This document shows, one piece after another, positions 9,499 through 18,641 of a stretch of DNA of 64,000 nt. The DNA is taken from NCBI GenBank assembly GCA_021646465.1, contig SOET01000005.1, forward strand, positions 1-64,000, given 5' to 3'. The notes under the pieces were generated by a model that worked only from the letters and a program-made list of their open reading frames with translations, was not told where the DNA came from and did not search any database. The position numbers were made by a program, and so were the translations under genes. This DNA is from Candidatus Kuenenia hertensis (GTDB taxonomy: Bacteria; Planctomycetota; Brocadiia; Brocadiales; Brocadiaceae). Every line of letters starts with the position of its first letter. Within the stretch, counting starts at the first letter, position 1.

Positions 9499-10197
9499 CT
9501 ATACTTTACCCGTACCCTTCCATTCCATGAATATTGATGCATTTTCAATGGAAAGCATTTCGGTCTGAAAGATAGTTGAATAATACGTTGTAATCTTCTG
9601 ATATATTTCCTGCAGATTAACCGGGGTATTCAGTAATTTCTGAAGAGATGAAACCTTTAGCCTATCAATTCCGCATGGGGTGATATATTCAAATGGAGAC
9701 ACATCATTATTTATGTTGAGCGAGAAACCATGCATCGTATAGCCCAGGGCTATCCTGACACCAATAAAGCCTATCTTGGCATTGCCTGCCCAAACACCGG
9801 TATATTCTTTTTTCCTCTTTGCAGATATCCCGTAATCTAATAATACTTTTATCATAACCTCTTCAAGCATCCGCAAATATTCATAAAAATCATTGGTGTA
9901 AGAACGCATGTTGATGATGGGATATCCTACTATCTGGCCCGGACCATGATACGTAGCAAGTCCACCTCTGTCCGTTTTGTAAACTGAGATACCCATATCC
10001 TCATAGAAATTCTTATTAGAAATGAGATTTGATTCTTTATATCTGCGGCCATACGTAAAGGTGGGAGGATGCTGAAGAAGAATCAGACAATCCTCTATTT
10101 TCCCTGTAGACCGCAACTCCAGCAGCGTTTTTTGCAGCTCCCAGGCCTCACCATATTCCACCATATCCGCCTGGAAGATCAGACTTTTTCTGTTCAT
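9499..10197 (-). CDS. lipB: Octanoyltransferase LipB
   Basis: A 232-residue lipoyl(octanoyl) transferase, which moves an octanoyl group from acyl carrier protein to the lipoyl domain lysine, the first step of protein lipoylation. Seen: FTYGRRYKESNL, the strongly conserved DRGGLATYHGPGQIVGYPI, the conserved GFSLNINND and the catalytic cysteine in EYITPCGIDRLK. It is the last gene of the pyruvate dehydrogenase operon and overlaps the E2 end by 50 bases, which places the enzyme that modifies E2 in the same transcript as its substrate. A lipoyl synthase (lipA) is not in the window. The start at 10197 gives the expected N-terminus. Confidence 0.93.
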   Translation of the reverse strand: MNRKSLIFQADMVEYGEAWELQKTLLELRSTGKIEDCLILLQHPPTFTYGRRYKESNLISNKNFYEDMGISVYKTDRGGLATYHGPGQIVGYPIINMRSYTNDFYEYLRMLEEVMIKVLLDYGISAKRKKEYTGVWAGNAKIGFIGVRIALGYTMHGFSLNINNDVSPFEYITPCGIDRLKVSSLQKLLNTPVNLQEIYQKITTYYSTIFQTEMLSIENASIFMEWKGTGKV

Positions 10198-11392
10198 AGA
10201 GAGACACCCCCCATGTCTCCAATATATCCTTTACCTTATGAAGGAATGCATCGGCCTGGGCGCCATCCATTACCCTGTGGTCAAAAGAAAGACTTAAATA
10301 TACCATTGACCGGATGGCAATTGCGTCATCGATAATAACCGGCCTTTTTACCACCGCGCCAACTCCCAATATTGCGGCCTGAGGCTGCAATATTACCGGA
10401 GTTCCGAGCAGACTGCCATTGATGCCGTAATTTGTAATGGTAAATGTCCCCCCCTGGACATCTTCCGGTTTTAATCTTTTTGAACGGGCATTTATTGCAA
10501 TTTCCTGAATTTCCCGCGCCAATTGAACCAAATCTTTTTTATCAGCATCTTTAATAACGGGAACAATCAGGCCGTCTTCAAGAGCAACGGCAATACCAAT
10601 GTTAATATAATTCTTCCGTAAAATACCATTATCCGTCCACGATGAATTCAAGACGGGATGTTCTTTTAAAGCTTGTATAGTTGCAAATGCTATAAAAGGA
10701 AGATAGGTAAGATGTATTCCATTTTTTTTCATAGCCTCTTTATTCAATTCGCGGTATTTTGCCACTTGCGTCATATCAACTTCGAATACGGTAGTTACCT
10801 GCGCTGCCGTTTGTTTGCTGAGCACCATCCTTTCTGCGGTAATTTTGCGTCTTGGATGCAGCGGAACAAGCGTCTCCCTCTCCGCTTCTTTCGTAATTTC
10901 TTCTTTCGGGGCCGTAATCGCCTGCCTTGAAGAAATGTATCCCATTATATCTTTTTTCGTTACCCGGCCAAATTCTCCCGTCCCTTTTACTTCTGATAAA
11001 TTGACGCTATACTCTTCTGCCAGTTTTCTCACTAAGGGGGAATATCTTCTTTCATGTACCTCTCCCTTGTCGACGGGAGCTGCCGCTTCGGATATTTCAG
11101 GCCGTTTTTCCTCTTTTTGCTCTTTAATTTCCGTTTTCGCCGGCCCTTTCCTTTCACCTTCTTCAATTTGAGCAATGACGGTCTGAACCGCCAGAGTAAC
11201 ACCTTCTTCGTAAAGAATTTTCTTTATCACACCGGCTGCCGGAGAAGGTATTTCCGTATCAATTTTATCAGTACTGATTTCCGCCAGAGGCTGTTCTTTC
11301 TCAACATAATCACCTTCATGAACCAGCCATTTAAGAATAGTTCCTTCCGCCACACTTTCTCCCATTTGCGGCATAATGATATCGATAAGCAT
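10148..11392 (-). CDS. pdhC: Dihydrolipoamide acyltransferase (E2 of pyruvate dehydrogenase)
   Basis: A 414-residue E2 subunit. Lipoyl domain at about 1-78 with the modified lysine K43 in EISTDKIDTEI; a Glu/Lys-rich linker; a peripheral subunit-binding domain at about 113-155 (YSPLVRKLAEEY...GRVTKKDI); a catalytic domain ending with the active-site motif SFDHRVMDG (H372, D376). One lipoyl domain only. The ATG at 11392 follows GGAGAAAAG. The protein forms the core that accepts acetyl groups from E1 and passes them to CoA. The order is E1alpha, S24 regulator, E1beta, E2, lipB. The E3 dihydrolipoamide dehydrogenase is missing from this operon. Pyruvate is the likeliest substrate given the E1 sequences, but a branched-chain or acetoin complex cannot be fully excluded. 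Confidence 0.92.
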   Translation of the reverse strand: MLIDIIMPQMGESVAEGTILKWLVHEGDYVEKEQPLAEISTDKIDTEIPSPAAGVIKKILYEEGVTLAVQTVIAQIEEGERKGPAKTEIKEQKEEKRPEISEAAAPVDKGEVHERRYSPLVRKLAEEYSVNLSEVKGTGEFGRVTKKDIMGYISSRQAITAPKEEITKEAERETLVPLHPRRKITAERMVLSKQTAAQVTTVFEVDMTQVAKYRELNKEAMKKNGIHLTYLPFIAFATIQALKEHPVLNSSWTDNGILRKNYINIGIAVALEDGLIVPVIKDADKKDLVQLAREIQEIAINARSKRLKPEDVQGGTFTITNYGINGSLLGTPVILQPQAAILGVGAVVKRPVIIDDAIAIRSMVYLSLSFDHRVMDGAQADAFLHKVKDILETWGVSLYEQKKSDLPGGYGGIW

Positions 11393-11407
11393 ATACTTTT
11401 CTCCGGA

Positions 11408-12382
11408 TTAATAACGTATCATTTTATCTATCGCGTTTACCACGTCTTTTGTTTGAGGAATGAAATGTTCCTCCAGGAGAGGGCTATACGGCACAGGCGT
11501 ATCAGGCGCTGCAATGCGAATAATAGGTCCGTCCAGATACTCAAAACAATATTCGGCAATCAAGGCGGAAACCTCTCCGCCAACACCGCCCGTCCTTGTT
11601 TGTTCATGCAAAATGATTACCTTGCTGGTCTTCCTAACAGAATCAAAAATTGTTTTTTTGTCCAACGGCAATAGTGTTCTCAAATCGACAATTTCAACAG
11701 AAATACCCTTTGCTTGCACTTCGTTTGCCGCTTCAATAGCAGTATGCACCATCGCTCCATAGGTAATAATCGACACATCCGTACCTTCCTGAACAATCCT
11801 TGCCATTCCAATTGGTACAATGTAATCATCTTCCGGAAGAGTGTCTTTTATTCGGCGGTAAAGATATTTATGTTCACAATAGATCACGGGATCGTTGTCG
11901 CGAATGGCCGCCTTCAATAAACCCTTTGCGTCGTAAACAGTCGATGGCGCCACAATTTTTAATCCCGGCACATTAAAAAAATATCCTTCGATACACTGGG
12001 AGTGAAATGCGCCTCCATGTATGTTGCCGCCACAGGGAGCGCGAATAACAATTGGTACTGCCGTACCCATACGGTAATGGAATTTTGCCGCCACATTTAT
12101 CAATTGATCGAAAGCACAGGAAATAAAATCAGCAAACTGCATTTCAACAACCGGACGCATACCAACCAGGGACGCCCCTATTGCTGCACCGGTAAACCCT
12201 GATTCCGATAAAGGGGTATCTAACACCCTCCATTCGCCATACTTCTCATAAAACCCTTCCGTTACCCGAAATGCGCCGCCGTATACCCCGACATCTTCAC
12301 CCAATATAAACACGCCCGGATCACGAGACATTTCTTCATCCAGGGCTTCTCTTATTGCTTCAAGATAAGTAATCTGCCCCAT
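11408..12382 (-). CDS. pdhB: Pyruvate dehydrogenase E1 component, beta subunit
   Basis: About 324 residues from the ATG at 12382 (MGQITYLEAIREALDEEM), which is preceded by AAGGAGACGCGG; the frame is open further upstream to 12445 but that would run into the preceding gene. Family marks: GEDVGVYGGAFRVTEG, the FADFISCAFDQLINVAAK helix, APCGGNIHGGAFHSQ, and the C-terminal PDTPVPYSPLLEEHFIP. With the alpha subunit it forms the thiamine-diphosphate-dependent E1 that decarboxylates pyruvate. Only 15 bases separate it from E2. It follows the S24 regulator by 37 bases. Confidence 0.93.
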   Translation of the reverse strand: MGQITYLEAIREALDEEMSRDPGVFILGEDVGVYGGAFRVTEGFYEKYGEWRVLDTPLSESGFTGAAIGASLVGMRPVVEMQFADFISCAFDQLINVAAKFHYRMGTAVPIVIRAPCGGNIHGGAFHSQCIEGYFFNVPGLKIVAPSTVYDAKGLLKAAIRDNDPVIYCEHKYLYRRIKDTLPEDDYIVPIGMARIVQEGTDVSIITYGAMVHTAIEAANEVQAKGISVEIVDLRTLLPLDKKTIFDSVRKTSKVIILHEQTRTGGVGGEVSALIAEYCFEYLDGPIIRIAAPDTPVPYSPLLEEHFIPQTKDVVNAIDKMIRY

Positions 12383-12419
12383 CCGCGTCTCCTTCTCATA
12401 CCAAAATAAATGTGATTCT

Positions 12420-13058
12420 TCATAATTTCCTTCCCGACCATACAATCCGTCCGATAATCAGAATTTCACCGCTGACTATCTGATCTGTTTTCACTTCGAT
12501 TGTCTGATATGCAGAATTATCGCATAACATACGAATACTGCTGCCGGGAAGACGTTGTATTCTTTTGATGAACGATGCCCCTGCAACACGCAGGAGATAT
12601 AACCCATCACGGTCCAGCACATTATCTTTTTTGTCAACAATAACCACATCACCGTTTTTTAACGTGGGTTCCATTGAATCATCTTCTATATAAAATAAGT
12701 AGAGATTCGCTTTATTTGCACTAAATTCGGACTTTAACCATTCGCTTTTAAACGCGATGAACTCAGCAGTATGTTCCGGTTCATTCACTCTTTCATCGGT
12801 AAATATTTTTGGATTATATATCGGGATATTCACATAATCACTTGTCTTTTCCTGCTCACCTTTAACAAGCCAGTCGATTGATATTTGATGTAGCAGACAG
12901 AAACGAACAAGCAATTCGGAGGGAATTTCATTTTGTTTTTTGAAAGAAAAAAATGCCTGTGGGGTTATTTCAAGGCTTTTTGCGATATCATCATCCGATT
13001 TCGTATTCAGAACTTCTCTCAGCCGCCCTGTAACCTCTGAAAATTTAATATTGTACAT
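12420..13058 (-). CDS. S24-family (LexA/CI-type) repressor inside the pyruvate dehydrogenase operon
   Basis: A 212-residue regulator. The N-terminal 65 residues form a helix-turn-helix of the CI/Bet type (SDDDIAKSLEITPQAFFSFKKQ). The C-terminal half is a LexA-like S24 peptidase domain: the nucleophile serine in IEDDSMEPTLKNGDVVIVD and the general-base lysine in VAGASFIKRIQR, with the expected spacing. Such proteins usually dimerise on DNA and are inactivated by RecA-stimulated self-cleavage; some have lost cleavage and sense other signals. It lies in the same direction between E1alpha (33-base gap) and E1beta (37-base gap), so it is almost certainly cotranscribed with them, which is unusual. 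It may control the operon itself or may be a phage-derived gene domesticated there. I cannot identify its operator. Confidence 0.87.
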   Translation of the reverse strand: MYNIKFSEVTGRLREVLNTKSDDDIAKSLEITPQAFFSFKKQNEIPSELLVRFCLLHQISIDWLVKGEQEKTSDYVNIPIYNPKIFTDERVNEPEHTAEFIAFKSEWLKSEFSANKANLYLFYIEDDSMEPTLKNGDVVIVDKKDNVLDRDGLYLLRVAGASFIKRIQRLPGSSIRMLCDNSAYQTIEVKTDQIVSGEILIIGRIVWSGRKL

Positions 13059-13091
13059 TTCTGTTTCCTAAAAAAAGCTTGTGGCAGTTTG

Positions 13092-14072
13092 TCATGTTCT
13101 TGTTTCAATCGGAGTTGCGTAAAGACCTTTCAGACCATCTTCGGGGTCAGGATACGGACTCTCTTCTGCAAATGCCTCTGCTTCTTCTATTTCCTTTTTT
13201 ACTTTACTATCAATGCCATCGAGTTCCTCTTTACCCGCAATATTCTTTTCTGTCAAATACCTTTCCATGTTAACAATAGGATCCTTTTTCTTCCATTCCT
13301 CTAACAATTCCCTGGGAACATATTTAGCGCTGTCGTGTTCCGAATGCCCATGCATACGCATGGTCTTGCATTCGATAAACGTTGGCCCCCCGCCATTCCT
13401 CGCGATCTCATACGCTTCCTTTGCGGCCTTATATACTTCAACAACATTGTTGCCATCCACAATCTTACCGGGTATACCATAAGCACGCGCACGTTCCACA
13501 ATGTCTTTAATATTCATTTGCAGGCTCAATGGAGTCGAATACGCATATTGATTATTATTGCAAATAAAAACGATGGGTAATTTTCTCACCGAGGCAAAGT
13601 TCATTCCCTCATGAAAATCACCACGGCTTGTTCCTCCATCACCGGTACACGCAACCGCAATTTTTTTCTCTCCGCGCATTTTAAAGGCAAGGGCTACACC
13701 CGCACCAACAGGATAATTATCCGCCAAATGACTGGGAAATCCGACAACACCATACTTCATATCACCGATATGCACATTGCCTTCTTTTCCGCCAGTAACG
13801 CCTGTCTTCTTCCCCAAATACTGAGCTATAATGCGTTTTGCAGAAATACCCCGTATCAGGAATACCCCCATATCCCTGAAATATGGGGCGGCAATATCTT
13901 CCCTTTCAAGGGCGTACCCGTATCCGACAGAAACGGCTTCCGTACCGTTACTCGTCCATGCCCCCCCCATAATTTTCCCCTGATGGTAGAGCGACGTCAC
14001 ACGGTCCTCCAGCCTTCTCGTTAATTTGAGGTAATAGTACATTTGCAATAAGTCGTCTTTTTTTATTTCCAT
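13092..14072 (-). CDS. pdhA: Pyruvate dehydrogenase E1 component, alpha subunit
   Basis: A 326-residue thiamine-diphosphate-binding subunit. The diphosphate-binding motif is seen as GDGGTSRGDFHEGMNFASV followed by CNNNQYAYST, as in single-subunit alpha chains of the Gram-positive/mitochondrial type. TNGTEAVSVG, LADNYPVGAGVALAFK and TMRMHGHSEHD, which carries the phosphorylation-loop equivalent, are also present. First gene of the operon with E1beta, E2 and lipB; the ferritin-like gene lies 59 bases upstream. Start ATG at 14072. Confidence 0.92.
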   Translation of the reverse strand: MEIKKDDLLQMYYYLKLTRRLEDRVTSLYHQGKIMGGAWTSNGTEAVSVGYGYALEREDIAAPYFRDMGVFLIRGISAKRIIAQYLGKKTGVTGGKEGNVHIGDMKYGVVGFPSHLADNYPVGAGVALAFKMRGEKKIAVACTGDGGTSRGDFHEGMNFASVRKLPIVFICNNNQYAYSTPLSLQMNIKDIVERARAYGIPGKIVDGNNVVEVYKAAKEAYEIARNGGGPTFIECKTMRMHGHSEHDSAKYVPRELLEEWKKKDPIVNMERYLTEKNIAGKEELDGIDSKVKKEIEEAEAFAEESPYPDPEDGLKGLYATPIETRT

Positions 14073-14131
14073 ATATATTTCTGCCTTACATGATAAAGAA
14101 TGAACTGTTTTGAAATCTGCGTTAAAATGTA

Positions 14132-14377
14132 TTATATCCCGCCGGTAATAGCTCTATCAATTTCCATTTGCGCCTTCAGTTCCGCCACATGATGTTCCAG
14201 TTCTTCAATATGTGATTTTTCCCATTCCGCAAGGTCGAGTAGTAATTTTTTGGTCGCAGGTTTCGTTGCTTTTAATGAAGCGTTATAGTAATAATCGTAC
14301 GACTCCTGTTCTTTTTTTATTGCTTCCACCAGGATATTCATAATCGAAACAGCCTCCGATGGTTGTTTAATTTCCAC
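14132..14377 (-). CDS. Small ferritin-like / rubrerythrin-type protein
   Basis: An 81-residue helical protein. It reads as one half of a ferritin-like four-helix bundle: AIKKEQESYDYYYNASLKAT then LLLDLAEWEKSHIEELEHHV, i.e. an ExxxxxY helix followed by the E-x-x-H motif (EKSHIEELEHH). This is the typical short rubrerythrin/'ferritin family' arrangement that would dimerise to bind a di-iron site. The N-terminal PSEAVSIMNILVEAIKKE fits the same family. Role uncertain: metal or oxidative-stress related. It precedes pdhA in the same direction, with RBS AGGAGTGG at 14383-14390. Confidence 0.75.
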   Translation of the reverse strand: MEIKQPSEAVSIMNILVEAIKKEQESYDYYYNASLKATKPATKKLLLDLAEWEKSHIEELEHHVAELKAQMEIDRAITGGI

Positions 14378-14428
14378 AAGCCACTCCTTTCTATTGAAAA
14401 AGTATTGTTGTCGGGTAAGAAACCCGAC

Positions 14429-15583
14429 CTACGCAAACTTTATCGTATTTAACGGTTTCAGACCGGACAGGGATGGGTTTTTCACGTTCTTATGCTGAAT
14501 CAGCACCTTGAATATATCTCCCATTCCTTCGGGCAGGAAGAGATTTTTCACCTTCAAAACAGTTTCAAGATTGTTTCTCAATCTATTTAACTTTTCCAGA
14601 ACCCCTAAAGCAATCAAATAATGAGATTGTTTCACAAATCCGGCCACTTCTAATCCTAATCCCTTTCCCACGTTCATCAGGTGAGAAAAATCCACGGAGG
14701 CGGTAATGTCCTGCTCTCCCAGGCGTTTGTAATACTCACGATTAACGCTATGCTGATAATAGCACCTCACGGTACCCTCCGCACCATTATTCCTGCAGAG
14801 CCGATGTGCGGTATCTCCATAATCAATTGTTAATACAAAACCACGGTGTAGTTTCCTGGCGACATGATTCAGGTAGTTACGAACGGCAAGGCTTATTTCA
14901 AATATTTGGTTTTCTCTTAAAGTTAGTTCCGTTCCAATGTAATAGTCTTTTAGTTCCTGGTTACATACCTCATCAACAATTTCATACAAATCAACGCCAC
15001 TGTATCCTACGTATATCTCTTTTAGTGCACCTTCTTTTACAATTAGCCGATGAACAGGCAGCGCATCTACAAATTCGTTTGACAAAAAACAACCTTGAAC
15101 GGCGTCAAATGAGAATCCATCCTTTATGGTATATGAATGCCATGATAGTTTCTCATTAAAAACATCCTTGCCGCATAAAAGTTCCTGCTGTTTTTTCCGC
15201 ATATAAGGATTCGACTCAACAATAATATACTGAATTTTTTCATAAAATTCCGGATATTCATTTTTTATATACCGCATGGCATCATAACATAACCAGCCGG
15301 CATTGGCACCCATTTCCACAACTGTAAACTCATTGCTCCCCAACGTTCTCCACATTTCTTCCAATTGTACCGCAACAAGTTCTCCAAATATTTGGTGAAC
15401 AGCCGGGCTTGTATAAAAATCTCCTGATTTGCCTATTGACGTGATATTTGAGTTGTAGTAACCGTGTTCAGGGTAATACAATGCCATTTGCATAAAATCG
15501 GCAAAGGTAATTTTCCCTTTATTTTTTATCCGACTAATTATCAACTCCTTAAGGATATCCATACAATTCAGACTTATTCGCAA
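14429..15583 (-). CDS. MidA/NDUFAF7-family SAM-dependent methyltransferase
   Basis: A protein of up to 384 residues (an internal ATG at 15562, MDILKELI, is an equally good start). It matches the DUF185/MidA family: an N-terminal HGYY motif in YYPEHGYYNSN followed by GDFYTSPAVHQIFGELVA, a nucleotide-binding loop VVEMGANAGWLCYDAMRYI and the acidic end VESNPYMRKKQQE. FLSNEFVDALPVHR and LTIDYGDTAH are characteristic. The mitochondrial homologue methylates an arginine of complex I subunit NDUFS2; bacterial targets are mostly unknown. The gene is a single unit between the ferritin-like gene and an epimerase. Confidence 0.85.
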   Translation of the reverse strand: MRISLNCMDILKELIISRIKNKGKITFADFMQMALYYPEHGYYNSNITSIGKSGDFYTSPAVHQIFGELVAVQLEEMWRTLGSNEFTVVEMGANAGWLCYDAMRYIKNEYPEFYEKIQYIIVESNPYMRKKQQELLCGKDVFNEKLSWHSYTIKDGFSFDAVQGCFLSNEFVDALPVHRLIVKEGALKEIYVGYSGVDLYEIVDEVCNQELKDYYIGTELTLRENQIFEISLAVRNYLNHVARKLHRGFVLTIDYGDTAHRLCRNNGAEGTVRCYYQHSVNREYYKRLGEQDITASVDFSHLMNVGKGLGLEVAGFVKQSHYLIALGVLEKLNRLRNNLETVLKVKNLFLPEGMGDIFKVLIQHKNVKNPSLSGLKPLNTIKFA

Positions 15584-15660
15584 AGATACATTACAAGTAT
15601 ACTATCCCATTATAATAAATAACGCCATACGGCAGGCCTGGAGGTAAACCAATCCGTTCA

Positions 15661-15691
15661 ACCCGGACAGGGTTCTAAACCCTGTCCGGGT
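15661..15691. repeat. Palindromic dispersed repeat
   Basis: ACCCGGACAGGGTT, a 3-base loop and the exact complement. A variant with one-base differences (ACCCTGACAGGGTT) occurs twice elsewhere, at about 31318-31352 and 45049-45073. There is no T-run after the stem on the - strand, so it is more likely a dispersed palindrome than a terminator. Confidence 0.7.
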
Positions 15692-15736
15692 CAAATATTT
15701 TTGCAGCGTTATTTATGCAAAGATATATGACGTTTT

Positions 15737-16636
15737 TTAAATACGGCCAACCAAATCCCGGATATATTGTTTTACCCCTTCGATACCGGAATAACGCACC
15801 CCCAGCCCCTTTGATTCCGTATTGTCGATCGTATTAATTGGTTTTTTTTGTGTGCCGCTGATAATTGATCGTGTACCGCAAATTTCCCTGGCGATTTGAG
15901 CAATGCTCATATTGTCAATATACATATCCGACAGGTTATAAATCTTTCCGGAGGCATTTTTATTACCAATCGTCAATTCAATTGCCCGTACAACTTCTTC
16001 AACGGAAACTATTTTTCCTCCGCCGGATACTTCCACGTCACGAGAATGCTTAATGTCTTTTACAATGTTATACCACGCAGAATGAGCGAGATGAGGAGCA
16101 ATGCCGTAAATACCAACAGGCCTGAATATCGTCATGTCAAAATGTTTTGAAAGAAAATATGAATGGCAAAATGCTTCCACAGAAGCCTTGTAAGCGCCAT
16201 AATGTGAATCAGGCAATAAGGGGTGCAACTCGTCAAGGCGGATATGAGGAAAAATAAATCCATAAACCGCACAGGAACTGATAAAGATAAATTGTTTAAC
16301 GCCTGCATATTTCGCGGCATCGAGCAACTCTACACTCCCTAAAAGATTTGTCTCCACAAATCGCTTAATATCCTTATCGCCCGCTTCATGAAAGGACGCT
16401 CCGTTTCTTTCGTACGCCATGTGTACAACAATCTCCGCACCCTGCACAAATTTTTTCAACGTCTCCTTATCGTCTAAATTCCCTTGCACGTATTTAATAT
16501 TTTTTTGAAAATCCTGAAGATGCAACACATTACTTGTATTTCGAATAAGCGCCTGGATTTGAATATCTTTCTCAAAGAATCTCTTTGCTACATAATGCCC
16601 CAAAAACCCTGTTAAACCTGTTACTGCAATTTTCAT
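15737..16636 (-). CDS. NAD-dependent epimerase/dehydratase family protein
   Basis: A 299-residue extended SDR. The NAD-binding glycine motif is at the start (MKIAVTGLTGFLGHYVAKRF). The middle contains the SSCAVYG strand with the catalytic serine region, and HYGAYKASVEAFCHSYF provides the Y-x-x-x-K pair. The substrate is not deducible; the family includes UDP-sugar epimerases, dihydroflavonol reductase-like and sterol dehydrogenase-like enzymes. The C-terminal KPINTIDNTESKGLGVRYSGI segment resembles UDP-glucose epimerase-like members. Isolated gene with its own start at 16636. Confidence 0.85.
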   Translation of the reverse strand: MKIAVTGLTGFLGHYVAKRFFEKDIQIQALIRNTSNVLHLQDFQKNIKYVQGNLDDKETLKKFVQGAEIVVHMAYERNGASFHEAGDKDIKRFVETNLLGSVELLDAAKYAGVKQFIFISSCAVYGFIFPHIRLDELHPLLPDSHYGAYKASVEAFCHSYFLSKHFDMTIFRPVGIYGIAPHLAHSAWYNIVKDIKHSRDVEVSGGGKIVSVEEVVRAIELTIGNKNASGKIYNLSDMYIDNMSIAQIAREICGTRSIISGTQKKPINTIDNTESKGLGVRYSGIEGVKQYIRDLVGRI

Positions 16637-17178
16637 ACTATAACCCTTTTCTTTCCATATTGTTATTAACCTACATTATCACTCCTTACTACTTTATCAT
16701 TATATTCAATATGAATTTCATGCCAATATAAAAATGTATGACAGTGCAAAACCGTTATTTCCTTCGAAAATACTTTTTTCCGGCAGGCAATGCCATGCCC
16801 TACATTGTGCTAATCTGTGGATTATTTTCATCCCTTTTTCTGATTGCTAAATCATGGATGTTTCATTATTTTACCTATTTCGCTTGTTAACGTAAGATTT
16901 GTTGTCAACCAATCATTTTTTGGATTTTCAGCAAACCCTGACCATAAGATGGACACACTGCGGGAGACGTGTATTAAAAAGGCAGCAAATTTTTAAAAAA
17001 GGTAACGGCAATAAAAAGCAATGATCTGAGAGTGCGATTTGAAGGGAAGTAAGTGGTTTGTTACATTTGCAATTAGACAGGACAATCTTTAGAAAACAGC
17101 ATCTCATTTGCCGAAAAACTGCGGAATACCATAAACAGAATAAAGTTTGAAATTCTTCCTTGATGGTACAAAAACAAC
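16637..17178. other. Intergenic region, nothing recognised
   Basis: About 540 bases between the epimerase promoter side and the end of the kinase gene. The only long frame (16928-17209, - strand) is Cys/Leu-rich, has no plausible ribosome site and overlaps the kinase end, so it is not called. No palindrome or RNA gene stands out. Confidence 0.5.
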
Positions 17179-18093
17179 TTAACTGCTGGTATAGGCATGG
17201 GGAATACACAGAGTAACCGTTGTACCCTTGCCCAAATCAGAATCAATCCACATCCTTCCTTTAAATTGTTTACAGACATAGTACGCCTTGGTTAAGCCGA
17301 AACCGCCTCCATGTGTTTCTCTCTCCAGGGTATTTGTCCCACGTCTACCGTAATCAACAACGTTTGCAATTTCATTTGCAGGGATACCCCTTCCGGTATC
17401 GGATACCATAATCACAATTTGGCTGCCATCATCAATCAGGCTTGCCTTGATTTTTCCCCCAGGGAGAGTGTATTTTCTGGCATTAGCGATAATATCCCTG
17501 AAACAATCCTGTAGAATAGCAGGCATCAAAATTGTTTCAACATCATGACTTTCGATACACAGTTCCACCAAATAATCGTTAGAACCCTGCTGTTGCGCAT
17601 CATAAACAATACCATAACGTCCCATACTATTTTTAGCGATCGCAGCAAGGACGTTTCGTATATTTTTTTTTAAGTCTTTTATGGAAAAAAGAAACCACGA
17701 ATCATGAGCAGTAAGTCTTGCCAGAATCTCCCTTACACGAACATCAAGTACATTAAAAACATTATCAAGATTTCCCAAAAGTTCATGAATCAATTTTTGT
17801 TGTAAAACATGAGGAGAATCCCCTATTGCCTCTTTAACGTCATCTCTGATAATGTTTTTATAGTTCTCCATGTTTTTTATAGTACCCAAAGTACGTTCTG
17901 CATCTCCAAACGAATACAAAATAGAATTACACAAGGAGACACTCTTTTCCAAACATCGTTTATCTTCTAAAATACCCCGTAAAAATTCAAGTATTGTAAT
18001 TATTACCCCTGTAACGTTATACAGGCTATGCATTGCAAGTTTATTTTCTTCCTCATGAGAAACCTCGAGGGGTTTATCAATTTCTATTTTCAT
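17179..18093 (-). CDS. Sensor histidine kinase (cytoplasmic, no sensor domain seen)
   Basis: A 304-residue kinase with a complete ATP-binding domain: the N-box in DCFRDIIANARKYTLPGGK, the G1 box VSDTGRGIPANE and the G2 region ETHGGGFGLTKAYYV. The N-terminal half is helical with a candidate phosphoacceptor in LAMHSLYNVTGVII (a histidine in a helix starting near residue 22). No transmembrane segment, PAS or GAF is visible, so it probably acts with another sensing protein, or as a partner of a hybrid kinase. No response regulator is adjacent. Confidence 0.82.
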   Translation of the reverse strand: MKIEIDKPLEVSHEEENKLAMHSLYNVTGVIITILEFLRGILEDKRCLEKSVSLCNSILYSFGDAERTLGTIKNMENYKNIIRDDVKEAIGDSPHVLQQKLIHELLGNLDNVFNVLDVRVREILARLTAHDSWFLFSIKDLKKNIRNVLAAIAKNSMGRYGIVYDAQQQGSNDYLVELCIESHDVETILMPAILQDCFRDIIANARKYTLPGGKIKASLIDDGSQIVIMVSDTGRGIPANEIANVVDYGRRGTNTLERETHGGGFGLTKAYYVCKQFKGRMWIDSDLGKGTTVTLCIPHAYTSS

Positions 18094-18579
18094 AATTCAG
18101 TACTCAAAAAGGCCATAACCGTTATTAAAAAAAACATTTCTTCCAGCAAAGAATGCGAAAAACATTCCAAAATATTTATTAAAATAACAAAGGGATTCTC
18201 CACTTGTGCTATCCAATTATCATCTCTGGAGATAAGGTTATGTTTTATTTAATTTTCGTCTCTTTCCATAAAAATAGAAAATATGCATTGGGTTGATAAA
18301 AACTTATGATATGGCATGAACACATTAAAAGCATACGTGGGAATTGGTGCTATGGCATTTGTACCATATAGAATGGCTGCGATATACGACCAATAGCGTC
18401 TGTTTTTCGAAAGGTTTACCATTACATTAAAACCTTTTAATGCTTCGGCAAAAGAGTTTACGCTGATGGAATGAGGTTAGAGAAAAGGTAGGTATTAACA
18501 AATCAATCGATTATATGATGCGACAAGACACAGCGTAGTAAGTCAATTACTAACTATATTTTTATATATCAACAACTTA
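18094..18579. other. Intergenic region at the element boundary
   Basis: AT-rich, about 485 bases, between the kinase start and the att-like sequence at 18580. No gene with coding character. This is chromosomal flank outside the integrated element if the att assignment is right. Confidence 0.5.
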
Positions 18580-18613
18580 TGGTGGAGGCGGCGGGAATTG
18601 AACCCGCGGACTA
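18580..18613 (-). other. 3' end of a tmRNA/tRNA-like gene: probable attachment site of the integrated element
   Basis: Read on the - strand, this stretch ends with the T-arm and acceptor of a tRNA-like molecule: GTCCGCGGGTTCAATTCCC, then GCCGCCTCCACCA including the CCA end. The form GGAC/GTCC-GCGGGTTCAA-CCCGCC-xCTCCACCA is that of tmRNA (ssrA) 3' ends. Upstream on the - strand there is no body of a tmRNA or tRNA; instead the integrase stop codon lies 29 bases away. So this is a duplicated 3' end left by integration into ssrA (or a tRNA). The intact gene should sit at the other end of the element; I did not find it in the window. Confidence 0.65.
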
Positions 18614-18641
18614 CAATCACAAATAATTGTTATTATATGAC

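Noticed and set aside
16928-17279. Two Cys/Leu-rich - strand frames at the kinase 3' end
   Set aside because: Overlap the kinase gene in another frame, without ribosome site or recognisable motif.
18580-18613. A complete tRNA or tmRNA gene
   Set aside because: Only the T-arm, acceptor and CCA are present; the sequence further into the element shows no D-arm, anticodon arm or tmRNA body.
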